From contig ONFO01000009.1 in assembly GCA_900317155.1 (NCBI GenBank), positions 186,001 through 250,000 on the forward strand: a stretch of 64,000 nucleotides of DNA, read 5' to 3'. Below, in pieces: positions 1-8,337 of the stretch. The notes under the pieces were generated by a model. The model saw only the letters and a list, made by a program, of their open reading frames with translations, had not been told where the DNA came from and searched no databases. This DNA comes from an uncultured Bacteroidales bacterium. GTDB taxonomy: Bacteria; Bacteroidota; Bacteroidia; Bacteroidales; F082. The first letter of the stretch is position 1, and each line of letters opens with the position of its first letter. Position numbers and translations under genes: made by a program.

Positions 1-383
1 GTGATGTAAATCAGGCTACCATAGTCGATGATACCAGGGCCTTCCCAAAGACTTTCGATGCCACCGTATGTTGTCTCACCAATGGCCAGCTGCCATTCGT
101 TCATGTTGCCGACCACATTATAGGTATGTGCCACCTGCGGGATTTGACCACGATACATGCCACCGTCCCAGTCATAGACGTCAAGCATGGCACCTGCCGG
201 CCAATCTTTGGCAGGATAATGATAAAGTTCGCCATACAGCACGTGACTGTCGGCGGCGTAAGAGATCATGCAGGAGCCATCGGTTGAGGCACCTTTGGTA
301 ATCAAGAAATTAGTGCAGGCATTGGCTTTCCCGAAAGAAAAAACGAGAACCAAAGCCACGATTGCTGAGAAAACTTTTTTCAT
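1..383 (-). CDS. C69-family dipeptidase, N-terminal part (runs off the left edge)
   Basis: About 127 codons are inside the window and the gene continues beyond base 1. The protein starts MKKVFSAIVALVLVF, a signal peptide. The mature protein would begin at Cys23 (CTNFLITKGASTDG), as expected for peptidase family C69 (PepD-like), whose nucleophile is the N-terminal Cys exposed by processing. The following SYAADSHVLYGELYHYPA segment is typical of the family. It probably cleaves dipeptides in the periplasm. A -7 element lies at 426-433 on the same strand, which supports this start. The family call is fairly safe. Substrate and completeness cannot be judged. Confidence 0.85.
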   Translation of the reverse strand, partial: MKKVFSAIVALVLVFSFGKANACTNFLITKGASTDGSCMISYAADSHVLYGELYHYPAKDWPAGAMLDVYDWDGGMYRGQIPQVAHTYNVVGNMNEWQLAIGETTYGGIESLWEGPGIIDYGSLIYI

Positions 384-425
384 ATTGTTGAGATTTTGTT
401 GATTGTTGCTTTGAAAAAATCGCCA

Positions 426-433
426 CAAAAATA
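426..433 (-). promoter_or_regulatory. Bacteroidetes -7 element for the C69 dipeptidase
   Basis: TATTTTTG on the minus strand matches TAnnTTTG exactly. It lies about 43 bp upstream of the dipeptidase ATG. Confidence 0.6.
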
Positions 434-566
434 GGAAATAATATGCAAATCCAAAAACAATTTGATAAACAACTCTATTACAGCATAATACCCGACAGCA
501 AACGACAACAAACGACTACTGTCGACTACAAACGTTTAATCAACGGCTTTGTTTTGGCGGACGATG

Positions 567-574
567 TTACTTTG
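567..574 (+). promoter_or_regulatory. Probable -7 element for the 161-aa protein
   Basis: TTACTTTG is one mismatch from TAnnTTTG and has TTTG/TTTTGG runs 15-20 bp upstream. It ends 26 bp before the ATG at 601. The 384-600 gap holds only this and the divergent promoter. Confidence 0.45.
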
Positions 575-600
575 CAGTACAAAACTATAAATCTACAACA

Positions 601-1086
601 ATGGAAACACCAAAGTATATTGAAGACATTCCGACAGAAAAGAAAAAGTCAAGAAATCGAAGGAAAATCATCAAAAGAGAATACATCAGTTTGATAGAGA
701 AACTCCAAAACACTCGTGGAAAAAAAGCAGTGTATAACGATTATCTTCAGACTGATGTCTATATCATAATGAGAGAAAGCGAGAAAAAAGCAAGTAACAG
801 CGCGGCTTTCAATTGGCAATCAACTTATGCTGTAATACATCTTGAAGATGTAATTAAAAAGGCCATTCCAATGGAAGGAAAACCGATTTTTACTTTACCA
901 AAGCCAACAGGAAAACAAAAGGAATTCGGTTATGTGAATATGGCTACCTTGTATTATGATTTTCAATCTACTGAATATGAATATCTTAATTTTACTGTAA
1001 AACTAGTATTAGGAATTAAAAGTGATGGAAGACATGTGCAATATAGCGTCAACAAGATAGAGTTGGCAGAAAAAAGCACTCTGTAA
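601..1086 (+). CDS. Hypothetical protein, 161 aa
   Basis: I do not recognise this protein. The N-terminal 35 residues are strongly basic (EKKKSRNRRKIIKRE). The rest looks like a compact alpha/beta domain ending in VLGIKSDGRHVQYSVNKIEL. There is no signal peptide or membrane segment, so it is probably cytosolic. Base composition is clearly more AT-rich than the helicase downstream, suggesting recent acquisition. A -7-like element at 567-574 precedes it, and a 10-bp inverted repeat overlaps its stop codon, so it is probably transcribed alone. The basic N terminus could suit nucleic-acid binding, but that is a guess. Confidence 0.6.
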   Translation: METPKYIEDIPTEKKKSRNRRKIIKREYISLIEKLQNTRGKKAVYNDYLQTDVYIIMRESEKKASNSAAFNWQSTYAVIHLEDVIKKAIPMEGKPIFTLPKPTGKQKEFGYVNMATLYYDFQSTEYEYLNFTVKLVLGIKSDGRHVQYSVNKIELAEKSTL

Positions 1087-1126
1087 TAAAGTCGTCATTG
1101 TATAAACAATCGCTTGTACAGAGTGC
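1076..1126 (+). terminator. Stem-loop over the stop codon of the 161-aa gene
   Basis: A perfect 10-bp inverted repeat (GCACTCTGTA at 1076-1085 and TACAGAGTGC at 1117-1126) has a 31-base loop and includes the stop codon. No T-run follows, so a classical intrinsic terminator is not proven. It could be an mRNA end or the scar of a small insertion. Confidence 0.35.
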
Positions 1127-1253
1127 CTTAAATCGGAGTTACTGATGGGCTTGCTGCCCAGCATTTCCCGTCCGATGGTTTTTATGACTGCAAAATTACA
1201 ACAAAAACTAATACACCACCATAAAAATGAAAAATAATTACTACTTTAGCACA

Positions 1254-3728
1254 ATGAACACGATTCAAAACATGGCACAGCAAACTTTTGTCAACCAGAA
1301 ACTTGACTTCGTTGAGGAACTGGTGCTCTACACCGACTCGCACATCTTTCTTACGGGAAAGGCAGGCACGGGCAAGACCACTTTCCTGAAAAATCTGCCG
1401 CTAAAGACCTACAAACGTATGGTCGTGGTCGCACCTACTGGTGTGGCGGCCATCAATGCGGGCGGGCAGACGATTCACTCTTTCTTTCAGCTGCCTTTTG
1501 GACCTTTACCACCCAATGCAAGCACCATAACAGCACAGCTACACCGTATGAAGAAGCAAAAGCTCAACCTCATGCGCAGCCTCGACCTGCTTATCATTGA
1601 TGAAATCAGTATGGTGCGTGCCGATGTTTTGGATGCTATCGATGCGGTGTTGCGCCGAGTGCGCCGCTCGCAAAAACCCTTCGGAGGCGTGCAACTGCTG
1701 ATGATTGGCGACGTGCACCAGTTGGCGCCTGTAGCCAAACCCGAAGAATGGGAAGTGTTGTCGCCGTATTACGATACGCCATATTTCTTTGGTAGCCAAG
1801 TGCTAAGAAAAACGCCCTATGTCTGCGTCGAGTTGGAGCACATCTACCGTCAACATGATGACGATTTTATCACATTATTAAACAAAGTGCGCAACAATCG
1901 CATGGATGCCGATTGCGTGCGACTGCTCAACACACGCTTTAAGCCTGACTTTAAGCCTAAGGACAATGAAGGCTACATCACCTTGACCACCCACAACTAC
2001 CAAGCCGACCAAATCAACGAATCAAAACTGGAGGCCATCAAGGAGAAACCGTTGAAATTCAAAGCGATAGTTCACGGCACTTTTCCAGAAAACACCTATC
2101 CTACTAAGGAAGAACTGGAACTGAAAGTCGGGGCGCAGGTGATGTTCGTGAAGAACGACCCCAACCCCGAAAAGGCTTTCTTCAATGGTAAAATCGGGCG
2201 GTTAGTGGACTACGACGAGGATGAAGGCACCCTCATTGTCGAAAGTGAAAGGGAGCACATCACTGTTCCAAGGCTGAAATGGCAGAATATGGAGTACACT
2301 ATCAACGCTGAGAATCAAGAGATTGAGGAAAACGAAATTGGCAGTTTCACCCAGATTCCATTGCGTTTGGCATGGGCCGTCACCATCCACAAGAGCCAAG
2401 GCCTTACCTTCGACAAGGTCATTGTTGATGCGGGGCAAGCCTTCGCTCATGGACAGGTATATGTCGCCCTCAGCCGCTGCACTTCGCTTGAAGGTCTTGT
2501 ACTGAAAACGCGCATCACTTCCAACGCTTTGGTCAACGACTATTCCGTGGACCAGTTTGTGGAGCATATTCCTGAAAAGGAACCCACACAAGAGAAAGTG
2601 GATGCATTGCGCCACGATTACGAGTTGGAGACCATGCTTGAGCTCATCAACTTTGATAGCATCTATAAAGACTTCGGCAAGTTAATGAAGATGATTTACG
2701 ACAACGACACCCTCTTTGAGCACTCGTTGATTCAAGACCTCTCGCAGCGGCGCAACAAGATTCACGAGGAATTGTGCTCTGTCGGCATCAAGTTTGAAAG
2801 CCAGATACGAAATCTTCATGATCAAGCGCCTTCGTGCAAGCAAAACCCAATCTTGCAGGAACGATTAGTGAAAGGTATAGCCTACTTTGATGAGCACTTA
2901 AAAGCCATCGCCAAGGGGCTGTTCGACTTGCCCTTCAAGACCGACAACCAAACTGTCAATGAGCAACTCACTGAGGCACTGAAGTCGCTCAAAGAAGGCA
3001 TCTATCTGAAAGGCTGTTGCTTGGAAGCCTGCAAAAACGGTTTCACGGTCAAGGAATACCAAAAAACCAAGTCGGTGAAGGCGATTGAAGCAGAAAAGAC
3101 TGGGAAGAAGAAGGTGGAAATCAAGGACGACACAATGGATAAGAGTCCCCTCTATGCGGCTTTGTCGGCATGGAGGCTTGAAAAATCCAAAGAATTAGGA
3201 GCACCTGCTTACATTGTTGCAGCCAACAAAACCTTAAAAGCCATTGCCCAAGCGCAGCCAGTCACCTTGGCTGAATTAAAGGATGTGAAAGGTATGGGAG
3301 TTATTAGTGTGAAACGATTCGGTGCCGAAATCCTCGACATCGTGCTAAAGTTTCTAGGACGAGACCCACAAAAGGCCGACATCGGTGATTTGGCTAAAGT
3401 TCCAACAAAGAAGACCAATGGAGCTACTTACTTTCAGACCAAAGACATGGCGGAACAAGGCATGAGCATCGAAGCCATAGCCAAAGCAAGAGGCCTGGCT
3501 GCATCAACCATTCTCAGTCATCTTACTTATTGGGTGGAACAAGGTAGCTTCCCCGCTTCGCAATTTGTTTCAAGTGAAAAGATGGCCGAGATCCGTGACT
3601 ACTTTGAGGCTACTGGAGACCCAAAAATCACCACAGCACGAGATGTTCTAGGCGATGACTATCAATTCGGGGAAATCCGTATGGTTTTGGCCGAAATGAA
3701 AAGGGAAGGATACTTCAAAGAAACATGA
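1254..3728 (+). CDS. Pif1/RecD2-type SF1 helicase with HRDC and C-terminal HTH
   Basis: ATP-dependent 5'-3' DNA helicase of the Pif1/RecD-like type. Counting from ATG 1227, Walker A GKAGTGKT is at about residues 44-51 and Walker B LLIIDEISMV at about 122-131. The late helicase motif TIHKSQGLTFDKVIVD and YVALSRCTSL follow. An HRDC-like domain (about 636-706) and a helix-turn-helix segment (about 735-770, MSIEAIAKARGLAASTILSHL) end the protein. ATGs at 1227, 1254 and 1272 are in frame. A TACTTTAG promoter-like sequence at 1242-1249 argues against 1227. I use 1254, and 1272 is equally possible. Two DUF488 genes and a SANT-tailed gene follow on the same strand. Related proteins occur in most Bacteroidales, so a genome-maintenance role is the default reading. 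Confidence 0.9.
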   Translation: MNTIQNMAQQTFVNQKLDFVEELVLYTDSHIFLTGKAGTGKTTFLKNLPLKTYKRMVVVAPTGVAAINAGGQTIHSFFQLPFGPLPPNASTITAQLHRMKKQKLNLMRSLDLLIIDEISMVRADVLDAIDAVLRRVRRSQKPFGGVQLLMIGDVHQLAPVAKPEEWEVLSPYYDTPYFFGSQVLRKTPYVCVELEHIYRQHDDDFITLLNKVRNNRMDADCVRLLNTRFKPDFKPKDNEGYITLTTHNYQADQINESKLEAIKEKPLKFKAIVHGTFPENTYPTKEELELKVGAQVMFVKNDPNPEKAFFNGKIGRLVDYDEDEGTLIVESEREHITVPRLKWQNMEYTINAENQEIEENEIGSFTQIPLRLAWAVTIHKSQGLTFDKVIVDAGQAFAHGQVYVALSRCTSLEGLVLKTRITSNALVNDYSVDQFVEHIPEKEPTQEKVDALRHDYELETMLELINFDSIYKDFGKLMKMIYDNDTLFEHSLIQDLSQRRNKIHEELCSVGIKFESQIRNLHDQAPSCKQNPILQERLVKGIAYFDEHLKAIAKGLFDLPFKTDNQTVNEQLTEALKSLKEGIYLKGCCLEACKNGFTVKEYQKTKSVKAIEAEKTGKKKVEIKDDTMDKSPLYAALSAWRLEKSKELGAPAYIVAANKTLKAIAQAQPVTLAELKDVKGMGVISVKRFGAEILDIVLKFLGRDPQKADIGDLAKVPTKKTNGATYFQTKDMAEQGMSIEAIAKARGLAASTILSHLTYWVEQGSFPASQFVSSEKMAEIRDYFEATGDPKITTARDVLGDDYQFGEIRMVLAEMKREGYFKET

Positions 3729-3749
3729 ATTTGATTCAATAATTATTAC

Positions 3750-3757
3750 TATTTTTG
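3750..3757 (+). promoter_or_regulatory. -7 element for the DUF488 genes
   Basis: TATTTTTG is an exact TAnnTTTG match, with TTTG at 3730-3733. Transcription would start near 3764, so the TTG at 3755 cannot be the start codon. TTG at 3779 or 3788 is more likely. Confidence 0.6.
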
Positions 3758-3778
3758 CAATCTATAATATTTAATGCA

Positions 3779-4411
3779 TTGAGTATTTTGAGATTATATA
3801 CCGTAGGCCATTCTAGCCAGTCATTAGAAGAGTTCCTTACGTTGTTGCAACGTCACGGCATCAACTGTGTAGTGGATGTTAGAAGTGTGCCAGCTAGCAA
3901 ATACGCGCCTCAGTTCAACGAGGAGAGTATAAAGGCTTTTCTTAAGTTGCACGGCATCCAATACCTGCCTTTTGGCAATGAGTTTGGCGCAAGGCGAACC
4001 GACTGCATTAATGATGAGGGACAGGTGGATTTTGAGGTGGCAGTTACGACTCCTTTGTTCCAACAAGGTGTAAAAAGATTAATGAAAGGTTTGGAAAGAG
4101 GTTTCTGCATCGCATTGATGTGCTCGGAGGCAGACCCTTTGGAATGTCACCGTTTCTCATTGGTTTCCAGGTATTTTCATAATCAAGGAATAGAAGTCTT
4201 TCATATTTTGAAAGACGCGAATTTGGCCTCTCAAGGTGAGGTGGAAAAAAGAATGGTGAACGATTTTCTCCATTCGCGGAAATACCATCTTGCTGAAGTT
4301 GACGAGTTGTTTGGCACCTATACCACTGAAGACCAGCTCAAGGATGCCTACAGATTGAAAAACAAGGAAATAGGTTATAAACCCGCATTGCAGTTGGAAG
4401 GAGATTATTGA
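3779..4411 (+). CDS. DUF488 domain protein (first copy)
   Basis: The core matches DUF488: LRLYTVGHSSQSLEEF at the N terminus, VVDVRSVPASKYAPQF, the GNEFGARR loop, and the C-terminal MCSEADPLECHRF, which holds the family's C..E..P..CHR residues. DUF488 has no firmly assigned reaction, and the conserved Cys/His/Arg suggest an enzyme or metal site. No ATG fits. The promoter at 3750-3757 leaves TTG 3779 or TTG 3788 as starts, and DUF488 proteins usually begin just before the YT(V/I)GH strand. The next gene, a shorter DUF488 paralogue, starts 1 bp after this stop, so the two are probably co-translated. Confidence 0.85.
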   Translation: MSILRLYTVGHSSQSLEEFLTLLQRHGINCVVDVRSVPASKYAPQFNEESIKAFLKLHGIQYLPFGNEFGARRTDCINDEGQVDFEVAVTTPLFQQGVKRLMKGLERGFCIALMCSEADPLECHRFSLVSRYFHNQGIEVFHILKDANLASQGEVEKRMVNDFLHSRKYHLAEVDELFGTYTTEDQLKDAYRLKNKEIGYKPALQLEGDY

Positions 4412-4412
4412 C

Positions 4413-4856
4413 ATGATTACATTTTACACTATAGGTTTTACCAAAAAAAGTGCCGAACAGTTTTTCAGTTTGCTACGCGATAACGGCGTGAAACAACTTG
4501 TTGACGTACGTATCAGCAACAGCAGCCAGTTGGCAGGTTTCGCCAAAGGCAAGGACTTGGAGTTTTTCACTCACGAGATTTGCCACATTCCATATAAGCA
4601 CATCGTCGATTTTGCTCCCACCAAAGAACTGCTTGACCAATGGCATAAGCAGGAAGTGACTTGGGAAGAATATGTGGAGATTTATACCACAATATTGAAA
4701 GACAGGGAAATTATAAAGAAATATGGTGCCAAGCCTTTTGATGGTGCTTGTTTTCTTTGTAGTGAAGACACTCCCGAGCAATGCCATCGGCGCTTGTTGG
4801 CAGAATATCTACAAAAACATAGTAAAGAGACAGTTCAGATTGTCCATTTAATTTGA
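4413..4856 (+). CDS. DUF488 domain protein (second, shorter copy)
   Basis: At 147 aa this is near the minimal DUF488 size. It begins MITFYTIGFTKKSAEQFF, has LVDVRISNSSQLAGFAKG in place of the usual DVRS.P.S segment, and ends with the conserved CFLCSEDTPEQCHRRLLAEYL. It starts one base after the upstream DUF488 stop, and the next gene follows after 4 bp, so the three form a tight operon. Two non-identical DUF488 proteins side by side suggest a hetero-complex or two steps on one substrate. That pairing is inference. Confidence 0.85.
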   Translation: MITFYTIGFTKKSAEQFFSLLRDNGVKQLVDVRISNSSQLAGFAKGKDLEFFTHEICHIPYKHIVDFAPTKELLDQWHKQEVTWEEYVEIYTTILKDREIIKKYGAKPFDGACFLCSEDTPEQCHRRLLAEYLQKHSKETVQIVHLI

Positions 4857-4860
4857 CGTC

Positions 4861-5877
4861 ATGGAAAAGTTTTTCATTTGTTTGGCAAATTCCTATAAGC
4901 ATGGAGGCAGATGCATCGCTGGCATTGAAGTTGTACCTCAATCTGACGGAAGTCTTGGCATTGTCCGCCATGATGATGGCCGACCGCGATGGATACGACC
5001 CGTTTCAATGTCTGCCAACGGTGAAATTCCCAACCATCTTGCCGAGAGTTTCAAGATTTTTTCTTTGGTCAAACTGACCGATGTGGAGCCGTGCCCCGAC
5101 AATGCGCATACAGAAGATGTACATTGTACACGGATGGAAATCTGTCCATTCGAGCTGTCGCCTACCAAGGACTTTTTGAATCAACTTATTGACACTCAAC
5201 ACCAAGCTGTATTTTATTTCAGAGGAAAATCTATCCCGACCACTATCATTGACCGACTTGATTACTCATTGATGCTGATTCATCCTGATAATGCTTGCGC
5301 CTATTGTGACGAGGGAAGGGAAAACTCAAAGTATCGGATGAAGTTTACCTACAATGGGTCGAACTACGATTTCCCCATAACCGACCCTGTTTTTCTGGAG
5401 CAGTTCAAGAAAAGCCCCAACAGCTATGCAGATTTGGATGGTGTTTATTTGGTGCTTTCGCTCGGAATAGCGTTTGAAGGGTTTCATTACAAACTTGTGG
5501 CTACTGTGTTGATTCCAAACGATTTGGATGTTGCAGAAAAACCTCAATCCATTGATGAGAGCAGTCTATCATATATGGAGCAGCAAAAACTGCTTTATGC
5601 CAATGCTTACGCCAAGTGGACGCCTAAGGAAGACGCAGAACTTCTAGAGTTATTACACAAAGGAATGTCAATTAAGGAATTGGTAAAGAAATTTGAACGA
5701 AACGAAGGAGCCATTCGTTCCCGCATTAAGAAACTGACCTTTGAGCAACTATACAACGAAAATGGATTCCAAAGCGATGAAAAAGAATTGGCCTACTTGA
5801 TAGAGCTAAAGCAGGAAATCGAAAGGAAAATACAGGCTCTTCGTGAAAAAATCAATTTGAAAAGCCAAATTCAATGA
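4861..5877 (+). CDS. DUF488-linked protein, possible dual-OB fold with SANT-like tail
   Basis: The N-terminal ~220 residues (start MEKFFICLANSYKHGGRCIAGIE) look like beta-rich, possibly tandem OB-type domains. The protein resembles what has been called dual-OB, but I cannot confirm that. Residues ~255-300 (AKWTPKEDAELLELLHKGMS, then RNEGAIRSRIKKL) form a Myb/SANT-like helix-turn-helix of the kind appended to Bacteroidetes helicases and DNA-binding proteins. A lysine-rich coiled tail ends the protein. It follows the DUF488 pair after 4 bp. The arrangement implies a DNA- or nucleotide-binding partner of the DUF488 proteins. Fold call is low confidence, SANT tail good. Confidence 0.7.
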   Translation: MEKFFICLANSYKHGGRCIAGIEVVPQSDGSLGIVRHDDGRPRWIRPVSMSANGEIPNHLAESFKIFSLVKLTDVEPCPDNAHTEDVHCTRMEICPFELSPTKDFLNQLIDTQHQAVFYFRGKSIPTTIIDRLDYSLMLIHPDNACAYCDEGRENSKYRMKFTYNGSNYDFPITDPVFLEQFKKSPNSYADLDGVYLVLSLGIAFEGFHYKLVATVLIPNDLDVAEKPQSIDESSLSYMEQQKLLYANAYAKWTPKEDAELLELLHKGMSIKELVKKFERNEGAIRSRIKKLTFEQLYNENGFQSDEKELAYLIELKQEIERKIQALREKINLKSQIQ

Positions 5878-5896
5878 TGTCTGGTTTTGTCCAGCA

Positions 5897-6100
5897 TTAC
5901 GGCTCCGGCAACTGGTTTTGCTGCGGCACGATGATGGCGCAGATGATGTAAGCCAACAGACCGGCGCCACCACAGAAAGTAAAGATGACCCACAACAGAC
6001 GAATCAATGTGGGGTCCACGTCAAAATATTCACCAAGTCCTCCACAAACACCGCAGAGTTTCTTGTCGGCCATCGAACGATACAGTTTCTTGTTGTTCAT
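5897..6100 (-). CDS. PspC domain membrane protein
   Basis: A 67-aa protein starting MNNKKLYRSMADKKLCGVCG, the classical PspC opening with the K.(L/I).GVCGGL motif. It continues as GLGEYFDVDPTLIRLLWV and ends in one hydrophobic segment (VIFTFCGGAGLLAYIICAII). PspC proteins sit in the inner membrane and are linked to envelope-stress responses in other bacteria. The longer reading frame from 6142 is rejected because the -7 element at 6128-6135 lies inside it. Short C-terminal tail, no extra domain. Confidence 0.9.
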   Translation of the reverse strand: MNNKKLYRSMADKKLCGVCGGLGEYFDVDPTLIRLLWVIFTFCGGAGLLAYIICAIIVPQQNQLPEP

Positions 6101-6127
6101 TTTACTTTTGTTTTTAGTTTCAGGGTG

Positions 6128-6135
6128 CAAAAATA
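6128..6135 (-). promoter_or_regulatory. -7 element for the PspC gene
   Basis: TATTTTTG on the minus strand, 28 bp upstream of the ATG at 6100. It fixes the PspC start. Confidence 0.6.
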
Positions 6136-6183
6136 CACACAAATTCCTTATCCCGAAAGGGGGTGAAGTCTCTTTTTTTGCGG

Positions 6184-6252
6184 AAAAAAGTTTGTAATCG
6201 TTTCTTGCAACATTTTGATTATCAGGATGAAGTTTTTAAAAAAGTTTGTAAT
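6184..6252. repeat. 15-bp direct repeat in a divergent promoter region
   Basis: AAAAAAGTTTGTAAT occurs at 6184-6198 and again at 6238-6252, 54 bp apart. It lies between the PspC gene and the TPR-HTH regulator. The position suggests paired binding sites, perhaps for the regulator itself, but this is inference. Confidence 0.4.
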
Positions 6253-6288
6253 GTCCCTATTGCGAATCAAAAACACCGTTTTTACTCC

Positions 6289-6296
6289 TACTTTTG
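6289..6296 (+). promoter_or_regulatory. -7 element for the TPR-HTH regulator
   Basis: TACTTTTG is an exact match to TAnnTTTG, 21 bp before the ATG at 6318. It overlaps the TTG at 6294, ruling that codon out as a start. Confidence 0.65.
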
Positions 6297-6317
6297 CATT
6301 GCAAAAACGAATGGAAG

Positions 6318-7901
6318 ATGAAGCAATCGAGAATAACAACTCGTATCAATGAGATCTTGCTTTTGCTGAGCATGCTTTGCCTTTTCGCATGCAACACGAA
6401 AAGCAAGACGGAACGGATGCAAGCCGTAGTAGCGGAGGTGCGTGCCAAATATAAGGTCTACGAGGACATCAGCCAAGACGACCAAATCTTTGAGGCCTAC
6501 GACTACTTCGTGCGCCAAAAAGACTACGGAAACGCTGCGCCCGCCGCACTCTATAGCGGCTGCGTGCGACAAGCCAAGAAGGAATATGAGTCAGCGATGA
6601 ACTGTTACAAGGAAGCCGACAAGTACGGTCGGATGGTCGGCGACTCGGTGAGTGCGGCCTTCGCGCAATATTATATAGGTGACCTGCTCAACAACAGCGG
6701 CCACGAGACCGAGGCCATCTCGAACTACAAGGCAGCTGCCGAACTGTGGGGCGATAGCCTCTCGCGCAAGGCCAAGTGCCTCAACGCCGTGGCGATGATG
6801 AATATCGTCATTGATGAATATGACAGTGCGTTTGTCTATCTCAAACAAGCCTTGAATTTGGCCCAAACCGCTGAGGATAAGGTTACCGAAGCCTCGATTT
6901 GGAACAACTATTCCGTTGCTTATCAACTGCTTGATGAATACGACAAGGCAAAAAGTTGTCTGCGAAAAGCTTTACCTCTGACCGACCAAAAACGCCGCCC
7001 AATCGCCTTGCTGAACCTCGCCAAAGTGTATTTGGCCTTGGACGAGCGCGACTCGTTGGAATACTACAAAACACGAATGCTCAGCGCAATAGAGGAAGTG
7101 GAATGTAGACCCGAGACGCAAGCCGCCGTTTATGGTTTCCTGATCAAGGACGCGCTTGCCGTAGGCGACTATGAAAAGGCCTATCAATTTGAGAAACAAC
7201 ATGAAAAGGTGGCTTTAGACATCCTTGGCGACCAAACCCAAAGCTCCGTCCTCGAAATCCAGAAAAAATACGATTTTGAGGCGCAGGCCAACCAACACAA
7301 TCGCCAAATGCTCTCGCGGCAAAGGCTTATCATCGTGCTCACCATCGTCTTGATTGCCGCCTTGGTTTTGGTCACCATATTGATTCTCAACGCTTTGAAA
7401 AAGAAGCGCATTGAGGCTGAAATCAATGCGAATTTGCTTGAACTGAAGAAACGCAACGCGCAACAACAACAAGAACAGACTGCGATGCAAGCACAATACA
7501 ATGAGCTACAGAAGCAGAACGCGCAGCAAAGTGAACTACAAGCAGAATTTGGCGACAAGCTGAAAGATGAATACTTGCAGAAATGCAACATCATCCGCTG
7601 TTTCGAAGTATTATCGCGTGATAGAAGTAATCCGATAGCTTTCAAGGACTTGGAGAAATCGCTTTTTGAGGGTGAAGACCATTGGGCTGGTTTTGAGGCT
7701 GCTTTCGAAGGGGTGCATCCAGGATTCATCGCTTTTGTGCATAAACAATATCCCGACTTGACTGATTTAGAGTTCCGCTATTGCTTGCTCTCGCACTTCA
7801 AACTTTCGCGCCAAGAGTATGCCGATGTGCTCGGTTGCAGTGTCTATAATGTCGATAAGGTGAGGGCAAGCCTCAACAACAAAATGAAAGAAAATGAATA
7901 A
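6318..7901 (+). CDS. TPR sensor lipoprotein with central TM and C-terminal HTH
   Basis: About 527 aa from ATG 6318. The N terminus has a lipoprotein-like signal ending LCLFAC. Roughly residues 40-290 are helical repeats of TPR type (for example YYIGDLLNNSGHETEAISNY). A single membrane segment lies at about 336-357 (LIIVLTIVLIAALVLVTIL), followed by a Gln-rich coiled coil. A C-terminal domain at about 478-525 (LTDLEFRYCLLSHFKLSRQE, then ADVLGCSVYNVDKVRASL) resembles the LuxR/HTH ends of Bacteroidales TPR regulators. This is the architecture of one-component envelope-to-DNA signalling proteins. Its stop overlaps the next gene's start by 8 bp, so it probably regulates the lipoprotein/barrel cluster that follows. 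Confidence 0.8.
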   Translation: MKQSRITTRINEILLLLSMLCLFACNTKSKTERMQAVVAEVRAKYKVYEDISQDDQIFEAYDYFVRQKDYGNAAPAALYSGCVRQAKKEYESAMNCYKEADKYGRMVGDSVSAAFAQYYIGDLLNNSGHETEAISNYKAAAELWGDSLSRKAKCLNAVAMMNIVIDEYDSAFVYLKQALNLAQTAEDKVTEASIWNNYSVAYQLLDEYDKAKSCLRKALPLTDQKRRPIALLNLAKVYLALDERDSLEYYKTRMLSAIEEVECRPETQAAVYGFLIKDALAVGDYEKAYQFEKQHEKVALDILGDQTQSSVLEIQKKYDFEAQANQHNRQMLSRQRLIIVLTIVLIAALVLVTILILNALKKKRIEAEINANLLELKKRNAQQQQEQTAMQAQYNELQKQNAQQSELQAEFGDKLKDEYLQKCNIIRCFEVLSRDRSNPIAFKDLEKSLFEGEDHWAGFEAAFEGVHPGFIAFVHKQYPDLTDLEFRYCLLSHFKLSRQEYADVLGCSVYNVDKVRASLNNKMKENE

Positions 7902-8337
7902 GACCATGAAATACAGACCTTTATTTTTATCCATTCTCACAATTGTCGTTTTGATGTTTGCTTCGTGTGAAAAAGTCAGACCCACAATGGCTTATGTCTC
8001 CGGTGACGACAAAGACAAAATCGATCTGAAAGGAACCTTGATGAAACCCGACATGCGTTATCCCAACATCTATGCGGAATTGGTGGGGAAGACTGTCTAT
8101 GTCTACTTCAACGAGGCTGTCGAGCCATGCCTGATCACCCTTTCCGCCAAAAACGACGATGTGCTGTTTGCCAGAAACGTGCAGAAACAGTACCCGTCCA
8201 CGATACGCATCTTCATGGAGAACGAACCCACAGGCGAATATCTGCTCTACATCACCAACGGGACGGATGAAGCCTCTGCATGGTTTCATTATGAAAGCGA
8301 TAACGATAATAATAACCTAAAAATCAATAAACAATGA
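7894..8337 (+). CDS. DUF3244-like lipoprotein (copy 1)
   Basis: 147 aa with an SPII signal (lipobox VLMFASC). The mature part, with DKDKIDLKGTL, DMRYPNIYAE and GKTVYVYFNEA, then a GEYLLYITNGTDEA strand near the end, is a small beta-sandwich resembling the Bacteroidetes DUF3244 family. The start overlaps the upstream regulator by 8 bp; a second ATG at 7906 would remove the overlap. The protein at 9514-9921 is a clear paralogue, sharing DKDKID, KG, DMRYPNI, GKTVYVYF and SNGTDEA/TNGTDEA. Exported and lipid-anchored; function unknown. Confidence 0.75.
   Translation: MNKTMKYRPLFLSILTIVVLMFASCEKVRPTMAYVSGDDKDKIDLKGTLMKPDMRYPNIYAELVGKTVYVYFNEAVEPCLITLSAKNDDVLFARNVQKQYPSTIRIFMENEPTGEYLLYITNGTDEASAWFHYESDNDNNNLKINKQ

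Noticed and set aside
443-694. 83-aa plus-strand frame overlapping the 161-aa gene
   Set aside because: Different frame over a promoter and the start of a better-supported gene; no start context or protein-like composition.
2202-2615. 137-aa minus-strand frame
   Set aside because: Lies wholly inside the helicase gene; shadow of its codon bias.
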